A DNA stretch of 64,000 nt from Panulirus ornatus (Eukaryota > Arthropoda > Malacostraca > Decapoda > Palinuridae). The DNA is taken from contig NC_092226.1 of assembly GCF_036320965.1 (NCBI RefSeq), positions 17,882,002-17,946,001 on the forward strand. The letters run 5' to 3'. The notes beneath the pieces are model-generated. The model saw only the letters and a list, made by a program, of their open reading frames with translations, was not told the DNA's origin and searched no databases. Positions 1 to 11,479 of this stretch are shown here, piece by piece; position 1 is the first letter of the stretch, and each line of letters begins with the position of its first letter. The translations under genes and the position numbers were made by a program.

Positions 1-308
1 GAATCACACAGTATTCGGAAACACTTTTCTTCCATAGAGAAGTTAGATCAATTGAGTAATAAATTGATAGTAGAGGTAGTTTCCTTCGTCCAGAAAGTAA
101 AAAAAAAAAAAAAAAGAAAAAAAAACGAAAAATATGCAACTGAAAGATTTCAAAATTCGTTGAGAAGCGCTTTATTTTCTAGATAATTATTGAGAGTTCA
201 GATGCATATCTAAACAAAAACACAAACATAAAGATGGTTTCGTCTTCAACGTGGTGTGATTAACAATGGACCCCTAATTACTCTTGATGAACCCACTTAC
301 CCTATTTG

Positions 309-326
309 CATATATATGTATATATA

Positions 327-391
<65 letters not shown>
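309..391. repeat. (TA)n microsatellite
   Basis: Nearly pure TA repeat with two early TATATG interruptions. The flanks 1-308 and 392-678 are AT-rich with an A-run at about 100-125, and I see no gene in them. Confidence 0.97.
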
Positions 392-394
<3 letters not shown>

Positions 395-675
395 AAGTTT
401 CATCTACCGAGAAAAACATGATGCATAGATATTCGCTATTGATCTTGGAGCCTCGACGTTTGCTGCTAGACTAATCAAAATAATGAATACCCTAGAAATT
501 GCTTTTGTAATAGCAATATAGAATATCTCTTTATATATTGTTATTGTTGTATAATCTCAGGATCTCCTTTATGGGGCTCCTACAGCTGCAAGGCTGGAGT
601 GAATCATCATTCCTACACCATACGCCTCTGTCCGCTGAAGTTGGCTCTCTGCGATGTAAGCATAACAGCGGAGTC

Positions 676-678
<3 letters not shown>

Positions 679-750
<72 letters not shown>
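679..750. repeat. (TA)n microsatellite
   Basis: Pure TA repeat directly upstream of a SINE-like copy. It translates to YIYIYI in three frames, which explains the spurious open frames across it. Confidence 0.97.
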
Positions 751-752
<2 letters not shown>

Positions 753-764
753 CGTGTATTATCC

Positions 765-991
765 CTGGGGATAGGGGAGAAAGAATACTTCCCACGTATT
801 CCCTGCGTGTCGTAGAAGGCGACTAAAAGGGGAGGGAGCGGGGGGCTGGAAATCCTCCCCTCTCGTTTTTTTTTTTTTATTTTCCAAAAGAAGGAACAGA
901 GAAGAGGGCCAGGTGAGGATATTCCCTCAAAGGCCCAGTCCTCTGTTCTTAACGCTATCTCGCTAATGCGGGAAATGGCGAATAGTTAAAG

Positions 992-993
<2 letters not shown>
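765..993 (+). mobile_element. SINE-like repeat, copy 1
   Basis: A unit of about 230 bp that recurs at 1407-1641 (same strand) and 63826-64000 (minus), with a head-only piece at 61981. It opens with a GGGGATAGGGGAGAAAG-type head, has a central GTCGTAGAAGGCGACTAAAA block, a poly-T stretch near 867, and a tail beginning CGCTATCTCGCTAATGCGGG. It is followed by a TA tract. The last 45 nt or so resemble the 3' tail of the LINE at 58557-59965, as expected of a SINE using that LINE's machinery. I cannot identify a clear tRNA head, so the class is inferred from length, copy number and the shared tail. Confidence 0.7.

Positions 994-1063
<70 letters not shown>
994..1063. repeat. (TA)n microsatellite
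   Basis: Pure TA tract at the 3' end of the SINE-like copy. It may be the expanded SINE tail. Confidence 0.96.
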
Positions 1064-1065
<2 letters not shown>

Positions 1066-1346
1066 CTATGAGTCCACGGGGAAAATGAAACACAAAAAGT
1101 TCCCAAGTGCACTTTCGTGTAATAATCACATCATCAGGGGAGACACAAGAGAGAAATATAAGTCAGTTGATATACATCGGAGAGACGAAGCTAGGACGCC
1201 ATTTGGTAAACATGTTTACCAAATGATGATGTGATTTCCCCTGATGATGTGATTATTACACGAAAGTGTACTTGGGAACTTTTCGTGTTTCATTTTTCAC
1301 TTGGACTCGTAGGAATATCTTGATCACGCGCAAAATTGTGATCCTT

Positions 1347-1350
<4 letters not shown>
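1064..1350. mobile_element. Inverted pair of a retroelement fragment, possibly Penelope-like
   Basis: The left arm (1066-1212) and right arm (1212-1335) are inverted copies of one sequence meeting at the palindrome TTTGGTAAACATGTTTACCAAA (1203-1224, written here only as a centre mark). A third copy lies at 30666-30838, minus strand. Each copy carries CTGATGA and then GAAA 14 nt later: plus strand 1241-1247 and 1262-1265; minus strand 1137-1131 and 1116-1113. This resembles the conserved core of hammerhead ribozymes, which are known in Penelope-like retroelements. Assignment to that class is inference; no coding region is present. Confidence 0.5.

Positions 1351-1406
<56 letters not shown>
1351..1406. 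repeat. (TA)n microsatellite
   Basis: Pure TA tract between the inverted fragment and SINE-like copy 2. Confidence 0.96.
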
Positions 1407-1408
<2 letters not shown>

Positions 1409-1636
1409 GGATAGGGGGGAAAGAATACTTCCCACGTATTCCCTGCGTGTCCTAGAAGGCGACTAAAAGGGGAGGGAGCGGGTGGCTGTAAATCCTCCCC
1501 TCTCGTTTTTTTTTTTTTTTTAATTTTCCAAAAGAAGGAACAGAGAAGGGGACCAGGTGAGGATATCCCCTCAAAGGCCCAGTCCTTTGTTCTTAACGCT
1601 ACCTTGCGAACGCGGGAAATGGCGAATAGTATGAAA

Positions 1637-1641
<5 letters not shown>
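1407..1641 (+). mobile_element. SINE-like repeat, copy 2
   Basis: Collinear with copy 1 at 765-993 with scattered substitutions. The central GGCGACTAAAAGGGGAGGG block, the T-run (about 1507) and the tail (about 1596-1631) are all present. It again runs into a TA tract. Confidence 0.7.
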
Positions 1642-1698
<57 letters not shown>

Positions 1699-1701
1699 TT
1701 T

Positions 1702-1761
<60 letters not shown>
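1639..1761. repeat. (TA)n microsatellite, interrupted
   Basis: Two TA tracts separated by CTTTTCTT at about 1697-1704. Confidence 0.96.
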
Positions 1762-1762
<1 letters not shown>

Positions 1763-1764
<2 letters not shown>

Positions 1765-2960
1765 CAAATTACCTAGATGTATAAACTAATCCGATTAGTG
1801 TTGCTTTAATGATAGAAAATTAGATAATGATGTTACATGGAAATGAGATAATTCATTTCAAGTTTGATATCAGGTTTAAATTGCTAAACAGAAGTTTCTT
1901 ACGTGATTACAAAGTCATCGATTGAATTATATCTGGAGGTAATTACAGGCTTGCGATGTGAGGTTATTATTCTCTGTTGTTTTAAATATGTTGATTGACG
2001 GGTTGTTCAGGTAAATAACATGTTGTGCACTCTCGTTAACCTTTTTTGTTTTAGATACGTTAATGTACGTTAGTATACGTTATGAGGTCGAAGGAGCCTT
2101 ACCTGGTAACTAACAAATTGTAAATCACTGTCATATACCGTCTAATCTTAGCGGATACCACATAATTGCTCTTCTCCATTAATCTGTACGTAGAGAAGAT
2201 GGCTTAATGATGTTCCTTATCTTCACCGTAATTATAGAATTCACATGAAGCCGGGGCCACAGCCAGCCAGCCAGCCACCCTTACCCCAGGCAACCGCCAC
2301 GACCACTTAACATCTGATACGCTACTCACCACTTCGTCTTGTTTATAGTTTCACAACTTCACTTGGTACGGATTCACTTGCTGAGCAGGACAGTTTGTTA
2401 TGGTTGTTGTTGTTGTTGTTGTTAGGGTGGAATAATGTGGTATATGAAGTGTCTCTGAAGATGAAAAGCTCCACGTGAGCAGTACATTCTTCGCCTCTAT
2501 CGTCTCCGACACTGGGATATGAGATGATGTAGTTTGATTGCATTACTCAACAGACGGGAGGACAGGAGACTAACTGGTTTTCACAGTGTCCCACTGAGCT
2601 GCTTCATAATGCACGAACCACCAAACTGTGATGTTCTCCTATAAGGCTGTTGGTCTGTATGTATTTGAAGTCTTCCAATGGCAGTCATTTCCATTTAGAA
2701 GTATGAGAACGGTGGCCGATATGATGATAGAAGCCTCGTCCAGTGTCTGGTGGGCAGCTCCTACACACTGGACTGTGTATTGGCTTATTCTCACGTTTAT
2801 CTTGGAAGTCGTAAATTACGGTGGTGGAATGTGTGATGACTGCAAATTATATTGATGATTTATATTGAAGCGGGTGATGGACAGACTCCGGTGGCTATCA
2901 GCCCTTTAGTATAGACTCTAATTTTAGATAAAGTTCATTTTCCAGTATTCGCCCACTGCA
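1763..2960. other. Apparently unique sequence, no gene recognised
   Basis: A short (GTT)n run sits at 2401-2421. The open frames here (up to 75 codons, e.g. 2628-2855) show no recognisable domain, and I see no repeat family. Confidence 0.5.
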
Positions 2961-2984
2961 CCACTACATAGCTACATCTTCCCT

Positions 2985-3325
2985 TTGTACATATACACTG
3001 TATCTTTCTATAGCTACATATGCTTTAGCATATGTACCATACCACAAAATATTATCACATATGAGTCGCTAAATGTATACTGTATCCTCACCAAGCTACA
3101 CATATTTAGTACATATACACTGTACCCTTACATAGCTACATTTGCCTTGATATACTGTACTCTTATATAGCTACATATACTTTCATACATGTACATTGTA
3201 CCCTTACATATCCACACATGCCTTGATACATGTACATTGTACCCTTACATAACTACACATGCCTTGATACATGTACATTGTACCTTTACATCGCTACATA
3301 ATTCTTGATACATGTAATCTCTAAC
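2985..3325. repeat. Imperfect 41-bp tandem repeat
   Basis: Units contain GTACATTGTACCCTTACAT. The best-preserved copies start at 3191, 3232 and 3273, exactly 41 bp apart, and more diverged copies run leftwards to about 2985. It translates openly by chance only. Confidence 0.8.
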
Positions 3326-3655
3326 TTATTTACACATGGCTTAGGTCACATACGCTGTACTTTCGCAAAGCTACGTATGCTGGTCCTTGAGTGGTGTGGT
3401 CAGGTCAGAGCATGATATCGAACCCGTGGAGCACGACAGGACGACCCATGAGGACGAGGGCATGGTCCATGGGTAGGGGGAGGGTGGCGTGGCTGGCTTT
3501 TTGACCTGACCTTGAGGGGTCAGGTGGTTACGTGGTGGTGCTCAGCTGGTTAGTGTGATGCCGTCTTAGTGATAGGACAGCCGTGGTGGTCCATGGTGTC
3601 CATAGGTTTGCTAACCCCTCGACATGAGCATGGAAAGAGTAAATGAATGTGGACA
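3326..3655. other. Unique spacer, nothing recognised
   Basis: Sequence between two tandem arrays, with no domain-bearing frame or repeat seen. Confidence 0.4.
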
Positions 3656-4062
3656 GTGAATACCGGGCCACACTAGTACAATACCGGGCCACACTAGTAC
3701 AATACCGGGCCACACTAGTATAATACCGGGCCACACTAGTACAATACCGGGCCACTCCAGGACAATACCGGGCCTCACAAATGCAATACCGGGCCACACT
3801 AATACAATACCGGGCCACATTATTACAATACCGGGCTACTCCAGGACAATACCGGGCCACACTAGTACAATACCGGACCACACCAGGACAATACCGGGCC
3901 TCACAAATACAATACCGGGCCACACTAGTACAATACCGGACCACACCAGGACAATACCGGGCCTCACAAATACAATACCGGGCCACACTAGTTCAATACC
4001 AGGCCACACTAGTTCAATACCGGGCCACACAAGTACAATACCAGACCACACCAGTGCCACGG
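3656..4062. repeat. 21-bp minisatellite
   Basis: About 19 copies of a unit like AATACCGGGCCACACTAGTA, with variant units (CTCACAAATACAA, CACCAGGACAA) in patches. The period is 21, a multiple of three, so several frames stay open on both strands; these are not genes. Confidence 0.95.
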
Positions 4063-4223
4063 CAGGACAATACTGGACCTAATCAAGACGGTCCCGGACC
4101 ATATCAAGGCAAACCTTGGGAAGCGAAACTCTAGAGTCAGTGCTAGGGTAGGGGATAGCAGGTGTGGTCATTCCTATAGCGTTGTTTAACCTGCCATGCA
4201 CCAGGTTGTCATGCGGGTACAGA

Positions 4224-6882
4224 CAGTGGCGTATCTAGGGTAGGGCATATAGGGTACGTGCCCTGGGCGCCACTTGAAGGGGGGGCGCCACTCAACAGGT
4301 TTGGTTTTTGACATATGCAACACGATTGACATTTTTTACGGTTTGGTTCTATGAAATGAAAAAAGAAACTCACCTACTTTTCAAGCAAAGTAATATTTTG
4401 CTACTATCAGTTGCATTACCGTTTCTACGTTACAATTTTGATCAAGTCTTTAACTTTAAGTCTTTGAGTTTATATAAATTTAGATTTAGCCTAACTCTTC
4501 AACAATTTATAATTACGCTGTGTATATTTCTATAAACATCCACTGTATGAACATTTTTAATCAAGCCAGGGGCGCTATTTTAGCGAATGTCATAATGACG
4601 ACTGAACGATATTCTAATACCATATTTGTATTCAGCATAAAAAATATACTTCTCACAATGAGATTTTAAAGGAAATCTATTTTCTGAGACGAATGCTAAA
4701 AATTAGTTCAGGGTATTTTTTTGCTCCAAAAACCTTTTGTTTCAAACATGAAAGATGAAATATTCAAACACTTCTATATCTGAAATAATCATGGAAAATA
4801 TATCATAACACTCTCAGTTACCGATACATACTAGTAAATACGATACAAAGGAGCAGATAATATTTTGAAATTGACGTAATCTAACAACTTAATTGAATGT
4901 CATAACGATATTTTAACACAAGATTTGTATTCAGCATGAAAAATACTTCTTATGAGTTTTTAAAGGTAATCTATTTTTCTGTGAAAAATGCCAAAAATTG
5001 AAGGTAAAGTTAATAAATAGTTCGAGGTATTTTTTTGCTCAAAAAAATTTTTGTTTCAAAATTGAAACATGAGATATTCAAACGCTTCTGTACTTGAAAT
5101 AATCATGAAAAATATATCATAATGCTCTCTGTTGCCGATGCATATTCAGTAAATACGATGCAAAGGAACAGAAATATCTTAAAATTGCCTTCATTTAACA
5201 GCTTAATTGAGTGTCATTAAGAGGACTAAACGTTATCTTAACACCAGATTTGTATTCAGCATGAAAAATACTTCTCATGATGAGTTTTTAAAGGAAATCT
5301 ATTTTTCTGTGAAAAATGCCAAAAATTGAAGGTAATAGTTCAGGGTATTTTTCGGCTCAAAAAAATTTTTATTTCAAAATTGAAAGATATGACATTCAAA
5401 CGCCTCTTTACCTTAAATAATCATGGAAAATATATAATAATATTCTCAGTTACCGATACGTACCCAGTAAATGTGATGCAAAGAAGCAGAATTTTTTTTT
5501 AAATTGCCTTTATTCAACAGCTTAATTGAATGTCATAAAGATGATTAAATGATATTTTAACAAGATTCGTTTTCAGCATGAAAAATACTTCTGATATTGA
5601 GCTTTTGAAGGAAATCTATTTTTCTGACAAATATGCCAAAAACTGAGGGTAACAGTTCAGGGTAATTTTTGCTCCAAAAATTTTTTTTCGTTTCAAAATT
5701 GAAAGATAAGATAATCAAACACTTCCATTCTTGAAATAATGATGGATAATGTATCACAATGGTCTCAGTCACCGCTATATGCACAGTAAATACGATGCAA
5801 AGGAACAGAAAAATTTCAAGATTGACTTCATTTAACAGCTTAATTGAGTGTCATTAAGAGGACTAGACGTTACTCTAACCGGATTTGTATTTAGCATTAA
5901 AATTACTTCTTGTATTGAGTCTTCAAAGGAAATCTTTTTTCTGGGAAAAATACCAAAAATTGAAGGTAACAGTTCAGGGCATTCTTTTTTTTTAACTCAA
6001 AAAAACTATTTGTTTCAAAACTGATAGATAAGATATGCAGACACTTCTAGACTTGAAATATTCATTTAACACATATCATAATGCTCTCAGTTACCGAGTC
6101 ATACCCAGGAAATACGATGGAAATCATCAGAAAACATTTTAAAATTGACTTCAATTAACAGCTTAACTGAACGTCGTAAAGACGACTAAGCGATACTTTA
6201 ATACCACATTTGTATTCAACATGAAAAATACGCTGAAAAGAAGCAGAGAATATCTTAAAATACACTGAAAAGGAGCAGAGAATATCTTAAAATCTACTTC
6301 ATTTAACAGCTTAAATGAATGTCATAAAGACGACTGAACGATATTTTAACCCCAGACTTGTATTCAGCAAGAAAAATACTTTTTATGATGAATCTTTAAG
6401 GGAAGTATATTTTTCTGAGAAAATCCCCCAAAATTGAAGGTTGTTAATAGTTCAGAGGATTTTATAACTCAAAAAAACCGTTTTGTTTCAAAGTTGAAAT
6501 CTGAGATATTCAAACACTTCTAGACTTGAAATGATTATGAAAAATACATCATCATGCTCTTAGTCACCGATGCATACAAAGTAAGTACGATGCAAATGCA
6601 CAGAAAATATTTAGAATTGAATTCAATTAACAGCTTAATTGAATGTCTTAATGACGACTAAACGATAGTTTAACACCAGATTTGTATTCAGAATAAAAAT
6701 TACTTCTTACGGTGTGTTTTTAATGGAAATCTATTTCTGAGAAAAATGCCTAAAATTGTAGGTAATTTTTAGATTTGTATTCAGCATGAAAAGTACTTCT
6801 TATATTTAGTTTTCAAAAGAAATCTTATTTTCTGAGAAAGATCCCAAAAATTGAAGGTGATAGTTACAGTAGCGTACCTAGG
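4224..6882. repeat. AT-rich tandem array of about 320-bp units
   Basis: A TATTCAGCATGAAAAATACTT-like landmark recurs near 4630, 4930, 5252, 5570, 5888, 6212, 6362, 6687 and 6780. Most intervals are 300-325 bp; two (about 150 and 93 bp) mark deleted units. Other shared landmarks are the AATCTATTTTTCTG and AAAAATTGAAGGT blocks and the CAGCTTAATTGAATGTCAT block. Units are diverged, implying an old array. Related 16-17-bp motifs, CAGTGGCGTATCTAGGG (4224-4240) and CAGTAGCGTACCTAGG (6867-6882), bracket it in the same orientation. I find no coding potential. Confidence 0.85.
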
Positions 6883-6960
6883 TTATTGCAGGTAGGGCAG
6901 GTAGCGGATGTCAAAAAAAAAGAAGGGTTCTTGGGAGTGTAGTGATCAAGAGAAAGACGA

Positions 6961-7013
6961 GATAGAGATAAATAGATAGATAGATAGATAGATAGAGATA
7001 GAGAGAGAGATAG

Positions 7014-7090
<77 letters not shown>
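6961..7090. repeat. (GATA)n/(GA)n microsatellite
   Basis: GATA runs interleaved with GA runs, ending in a pure GA tract. Confidence 0.97.
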
Positions 7091-7093
<3 letters not shown>

Positions 7094-8164
7094 ATGGGAG
7101 GAAGTTCATAGATTTTTACAGGTTGGTTATGTGCTTCTTTATCGGTTTATGACAACCGTTGTCTTTCCAGTCGGGCTTGTACCCTACCAATGGACTGCCA
7201 GGGTCATGGAAGCAATCCTCGTCACGTTATAACCAGCTTCAGGTGTTCGAGGTAACTGTATGGCCGCACACGTCCTCTATGTATCTGAAATCCGTGAAGG
7301 TAAAGAAATGTATCTAATATTGCCGTCAACGGCCGCCGACCTAACACTTCACAAGCCTAGACGCTCGTGCCTCGAGTATCGCTGAGTGAGTGACATGAGG
7401 AAAGTTAGCCCAGGTAATGAGGAGCACCTGGAACAGTTCCCATCCGTGAGTGACGTTATATGTAATTTGAGTTATTTTGCCGGGTTTTCCGAGTGAGCGT
7501 GTGAGGTGGAGGAGGAGGGAGAGGGGAGGAGGGGCAAGTTTACTCCACTAACCCAACTAAATCATCAGTTAATCTTCATTTTCTGGAGTTATGACGCCGT
7601 GAAAAAAACCACTCTAGTAGAAATATCAGTATCATCTGCTATCCTGGTTTATCATTGTTAGTATAAAGTGTCACGACGTGAGAAAATGACCTAGAACACA
7701 TAATGATGTGTCTGGCCTCGGTTATGATAGTCGTACACTAGTAATAGCAGTCACCATGGCCAGTGTGTGGGCTGCTGGGGATATATGTCGATGCAGGGAG
7801 CCCTGAACCCTTACATGGGAGACCCCTTATCCCTAAGTTTGCATTGTTAAAGGGGGGCCCCTCAGGCTATTACTGACCCTGAATATAGGGATCAGTTCAT
7901 AGATATGAGGGTCCTACCCAGTATGGACAGCCAGTGATCATCGTGGGAGGAAATGATTTGTTACTAGGGAGGAGTAAAAGCTGCCAGTATCGTTTATATC
8001 TAGCAGGTGGATCAGAGATTACGATGACACCGCCAGTATAGAGGTATGACCTGATCATATGGAAGTGAACCATTGGGTCTTTGAGTGTCTTATTTGCTTC
8101 ATCACGAGATGAATTTGAGGAAATCATACTACCATAATTACTACTTCTACTACGACAACTACTA
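7091..8164. other. Apparently unique sequence, no gene recognised
   Basis: No frame carries a recognisable domain. The segment at 7215-7260 weakly resembles 22385-22445 (both with ATAAC, TCAGG and AAGGTAA-like blocks) and may be an old dispersed repeat. Confidence 0.4.
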
Positions 8165-8231
8165 GTACCATAATGATGATGATGATGATGATGATAATGA
8201 TAATGATAATTATTTTTTTTTTATTTTTTAT
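8165..8231. repeat. (GAT)/(GATAAT) simple repeat with A/T-rich end
   Basis: ATG-rich simple repeat passing into T-rich sequence, which is the A-rich 3' tail of the adjoining minus-strand LINE. Confidence 0.9.
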
Positions 8232-8957
8232 TATACTTTGTCGCTGTCTCCCGCGTTTGCGAGGTAGCGCAAGGAAACAGACGAAAGAAATGGCCCAACC
8301 CCCCCCCCCATACACATGTATATACATACGTCCACACACGCAAATATACATACCTACACAGCTTTCCATGGTTTACCCCAGACGCTTCACATGCCCTGCT
8401 TCAATCCACTGACAGCACGTCAACCCCGGTATACCACATCGCTCCAATTCACTCTATTCCTTGCCCTCCTTTCACCCTCCTGCATGTTCAGGCCCCGATC
8501 ACACAAAATCTTTTTCACTCCATCTTTCCACCTCCAATTTGGTCTCCCTCTTCTCCTTGTTCCCTCCACCTCCGACACATATATCCTCTTGGTCAATCTT
8601 TCCTCACTCATTCTCTCCATGTGCCCAAACCATTTCAAAACACCCTCTTCTGCTCTCTCAACCACGCTCTTTTTATTTCCACACATCTCTCTTACCCTTA
8701 CGTTACTCACTCGATCAAACCACCTCACACCACACATTGTCCTCAGACATCTCATTTCCAGCACATCCATCCTCCTGCGCACAACTCTATCCATAGCCCA
8801 CGCCTCGCAACCATACAACATTGTTGGAACCACTATTCCTTCAAACATACCCATTTTTGCTTTCCGAGATAATGTTCTCGACTTCCACACATTCTTCAAG
8901 GCCCCCAGGATTTTCGCCCCCTCCCCCACCCTATGATCCACTTCCGCTTCCATGATA
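8232..8957 (-). mobile_element. LINE family A, 5'-truncated 3' end (copy 1)
   Basis: The minus strand encodes the C-terminal part of a non-LTR retrotransposon ORF2, reading from MEAEVDHRVGEGAKILGALK to its stop near 8420, with the block VPTMLYGCEAWAMDRVV that follows the reverse transcriptase core in endonuclease-RT elements. No catalytic RT motifs remain. The 3' UTR ends in a tail whose plus-strand complement starts TTTGTCGCTGTCTCCCGCGT (8238), followed by an A-rich stretch. It is almost identical by eye to 20505-21244 and the left part of 58557-59965, so copying was recent. The clade is not assigned. Open frames on the plus strand here are antisense shadows. Confidence 0.9.
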
Positions 8958-9047
8958 ATAATTATGATAATAATAATAATGATAATGATAATAACAACAA
9001 TAATGATAATAACAATAATAATAACTGATAATGATAATGATAATAAC

Positions 9048-9079
<32 letters not shown>

Positions 9080-9133
9080 TAATAATAATGATAATAATAA
9101 TAATAATGATAATAATATTGATAATGATACACG
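8952..9133. repeat. (TAA)/(GATAAT)n simple repeat
   Basis: Long run of AAT, GAT and AAC triplets at the truncated 5' edge of the LINE copy. Confidence 0.95.
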
Positions 9134-9426
9134 TATTAAGATGGAGAGAACATCAGTCACTGATGGTTTGTATCATTGTTTGCCAGCAACACGACCAGTT
9201 ACCAGGATCCACGCCTGACGTAGCCGTAAGCCTGTTCATATAAGTCCTCCTCCTCCACTCTAGGCTTCCTACTCTCACCAGTGCATGATAACTCTGGACA
9301 TGGTGGTGGCGTGTGTGGCTATGATTGTTGACAGTGACGTTAGGTGACTCTATTAAGAGCCAGACAAGATTATAGGAATCATCTGACACACGCTTTATCA
9401 GTTTTGCACTATCGCTGTGGATGTGT

Positions 9427-9457
<31 letters not shown>
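9427..9457. repeat. (GT)n microsatellite
   Basis: Pure GT run. The flanks 9134-9426 show no gene. Confidence 0.95.
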
Positions 9458-9539
9458 ACTGAGGGGATGGATTTCTATACTCGTGGGGCCACATCTCAAA
9501 CTTCTCGAATCTTACGACTTTTTGAATATTTTGTTTGTT

Positions 9540-9730
9540 GTCCAACTTCACGTTATCATCACTCGGTTTATTTCTTTACATATTTCGTAACAGATTGTTT
9601 ACTTACTTTCATGTCCTCTGGTTGTTTAAATCTTTGCATCTTTCGAAGTATTGTTTCTGTTGACGTCCTCGAACTGGTTTGATAGCTTAAAGGTTGTGTG
9701 GTTAAGTCACTCCTTTCTCTTCTCTCTTCT
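9540..9730 (-). pseudogene. CR1/L2-like LINE, ORF2 C-terminal remnant (copy 1)
   Basis: The minus strand reads in pieces as a GDLTT...TRGHE...SK pattern, matching the last segment of CR1/L2/jockey-group ORF2 proteins. The same region recurs at about 10790-10990, with the shared block CTTACTTTCATGTCCTCTGGTTG written on the plus strand near 9600 and 10863 (with a short insertion in the second). Frames are broken. Confidence 0.5.
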
Positions 9731-10138
9731 ATGATGGACCTATTCATGCCCTCTTACCGTAACTAATTTTTCTTAGCTCTGTTATCATCTATGTTACCTT
9801 TCTCAAGATTTTCTCTCGTTAGTCTTTCTCCTTGAAATGTGGTGACTAAACTCGAAAAAAACAAAAACATTCGAAGTTTGACCAGTTACATGAATCTTGG
9901 ATATCTGCCAGCAGACAGTCTGTCTCCTTCTACAGTTTAAAGCTAAGGCCCTGGCGACAGGTCAGGTACAATGGCAACTCCCAGGTCCCTCTCACACGCA
10001 GATTCCTGGAACCCGTTTTCTGCTGAATGATAATCTCACTGTCTACCCACCTTCAGTACTTTGCATGTAATCGAGGTTGAGTTTCACCAGTCATGTATCA
10101 TACCAGCTCTAGAATTTCTTTTAGATCCCCTTGTTGGA

Positions 10139-10140
<2 letters not shown>

Positions 10141-10227
<87 letters not shown>

Positions 10228-10232
10228 CTCTC
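10141..10232. repeat. (CT)n microsatellite
   Basis: CT run with one phase slip near 10210. All frames read as SLSLSL or ERERER. The flank 9731-10140 shows no gene. Confidence 0.97.
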
Positions 10233-10436
10233 GTGACCTTGCCGTCTTCCGCGTACACATTTCACGTCCAACCGCCCAGTTCTTGTGGCAAGTCGTTGAC
10301 ACCCGCCAAGAAGGGGAGCAGTGGTCGTAGACCCTGAGGGACGCCGCTGATGACTCCAGCCCATTTCGAGATGGTTCCTATGTGACAGATGTTCCTTTGT
10401 TCCCTTCCACTAAAGGGAGGATGAACAGTCCGCTGG

Positions 10437-10528
10437 CTTTGAGCCAGCTTAACCCTGTCTGGTATTCGAACCCTGGTCCGTTAGATAGCTGGGTCGCAAC
10501 GCGAACTACTGCATTCCGGAGGCTCGTA
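10437..10528 (-). mobile_element. Possible tRNA-derived SINE fragment
   Basis: The minus strand contains a B-box-like AGGGTTCGAATACCAG after a block resembling the anticodon arm of tRNA-derived repeats (GTTCGCGTTGCGACC). No cloverleaf with paired acceptor stem is convincing, so I do not call it a tRNA gene. Confidence 0.35.
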
Positions 10529-10789
10529 TGTACGTTTGTATGGACTTGTGTACGCATGTATGTGTGTACGCATAGGTAATCAATGTGAACGTGTATGTGG
10601 GGGGAAATGTTATGGCTGAACCAAGGATCGAATCCCGTGGATGGTTGTCAATACGAGTTGCCACTGATGTAATTACTTACCTATTTTTACTGTACGAGGA
10701 GGGAGTTTTACATTAGTGGTTCTCCATCTGAACATTTTCCACCATCATACAACTTCTTAAATTTGTATATGTTGTCTTCATTATCCATG

Positions 10790-11170
10790 TCCTCAGTCAT
10801 TTTTACCCATCTATTCGTATACAATAAAAATACTTCACATCATCTTATAAACAAGTTTCTTGCTTACTTTCATATCATGTCCTCTGGTTGCTCTGTCTTT
10901 CTATCTCCAGAAATACTGTTCACTGTCCACGTCTTCGAACTGTTTTAGAAACAATGATTGTGATCAGGTCGCTCTTCAATCCTCTTATCAAACGTGGGCA
11001 AATTTAAAGCCTCTATTCTTCCACCGTAATTCAACTCTTTCTCTTTTGGTACCATCTCTATTGCCCTCCTCTGGACCTTCTTTATTAGCCCTCTGTGCCT
11101 ATTTAAGTGGGTTGACCAAACCTGAGAAGCGTAATCTAGTTTTGGCCTTGTGTAGGACGTGAACAGTTTG
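10790..11170 (-). pseudogene. CR1/L2-like LINE, ORF2 C-terminal remnant (copy 2)
   Basis: A minus-strand frame (11259-10945) reads YTRPKLDYASQVWSTHLNRH and continues with IKKVQRRA and EALNLPTF. These are the conserved C-terminal motifs after the reverse transcriptase core in CR1/L2/jockey-type LINEs. The downstream part continues as FEDVD...TRGHDMKVSKK in another frame, so at least one frameshift is present. Catalytic motifs are absent. Confidence 0.8.
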
Positions 11171-11268
11171 CTTATGTGTGTATACAGAGCAGTAAACATT
11201 TGGTAAATACATACAAGGTTAAGAGACGGGACAGCATAAGTGTGAAACTCGTAACACAAAAATAATAA

Positions 11269-11302
<34 letters not shown>
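11269..11302. repeat. (CA)n microsatellite
   Basis: Pure CA run. Confidence 0.95.
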
Positions 11303-11304
<2 letters not shown>

Positions 11305-11479
11305 GGGATTTGTCATATGTGTAGTATAACACTGTGGTCATGATTTATCTCTTAACATCCACATAACAGTCTTAGTCGGTGTAGAATGACATTGTTACAG
11401 TGTGAGGAATGGTGGCTTGGCCAGTCAGGTGCTTAGGGTCGGGAGGGGAAGTGGCTGGCCTAACCTAGCCTAGTCCATC

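Noticed and set aside
1241..1275. Calling a functional hammerhead ribozyme
   Set aside because: There is an extra base before stem II, and no upstream strand pairs with the sequence after GAAA.
4224..6882. CAGTGGCG-type motifs as terminal inverted repeats of one hAT element
   Set aside because: The two motifs are in direct, not inverted, orientation.
8316..8936. 206-codon plus-strand frame (and similar ones at 20393-21209 and 58718-59258)
   Set aside because: Antisense of the LINE ORF2 on the minus strand, where the recognisable protein motifs lie.
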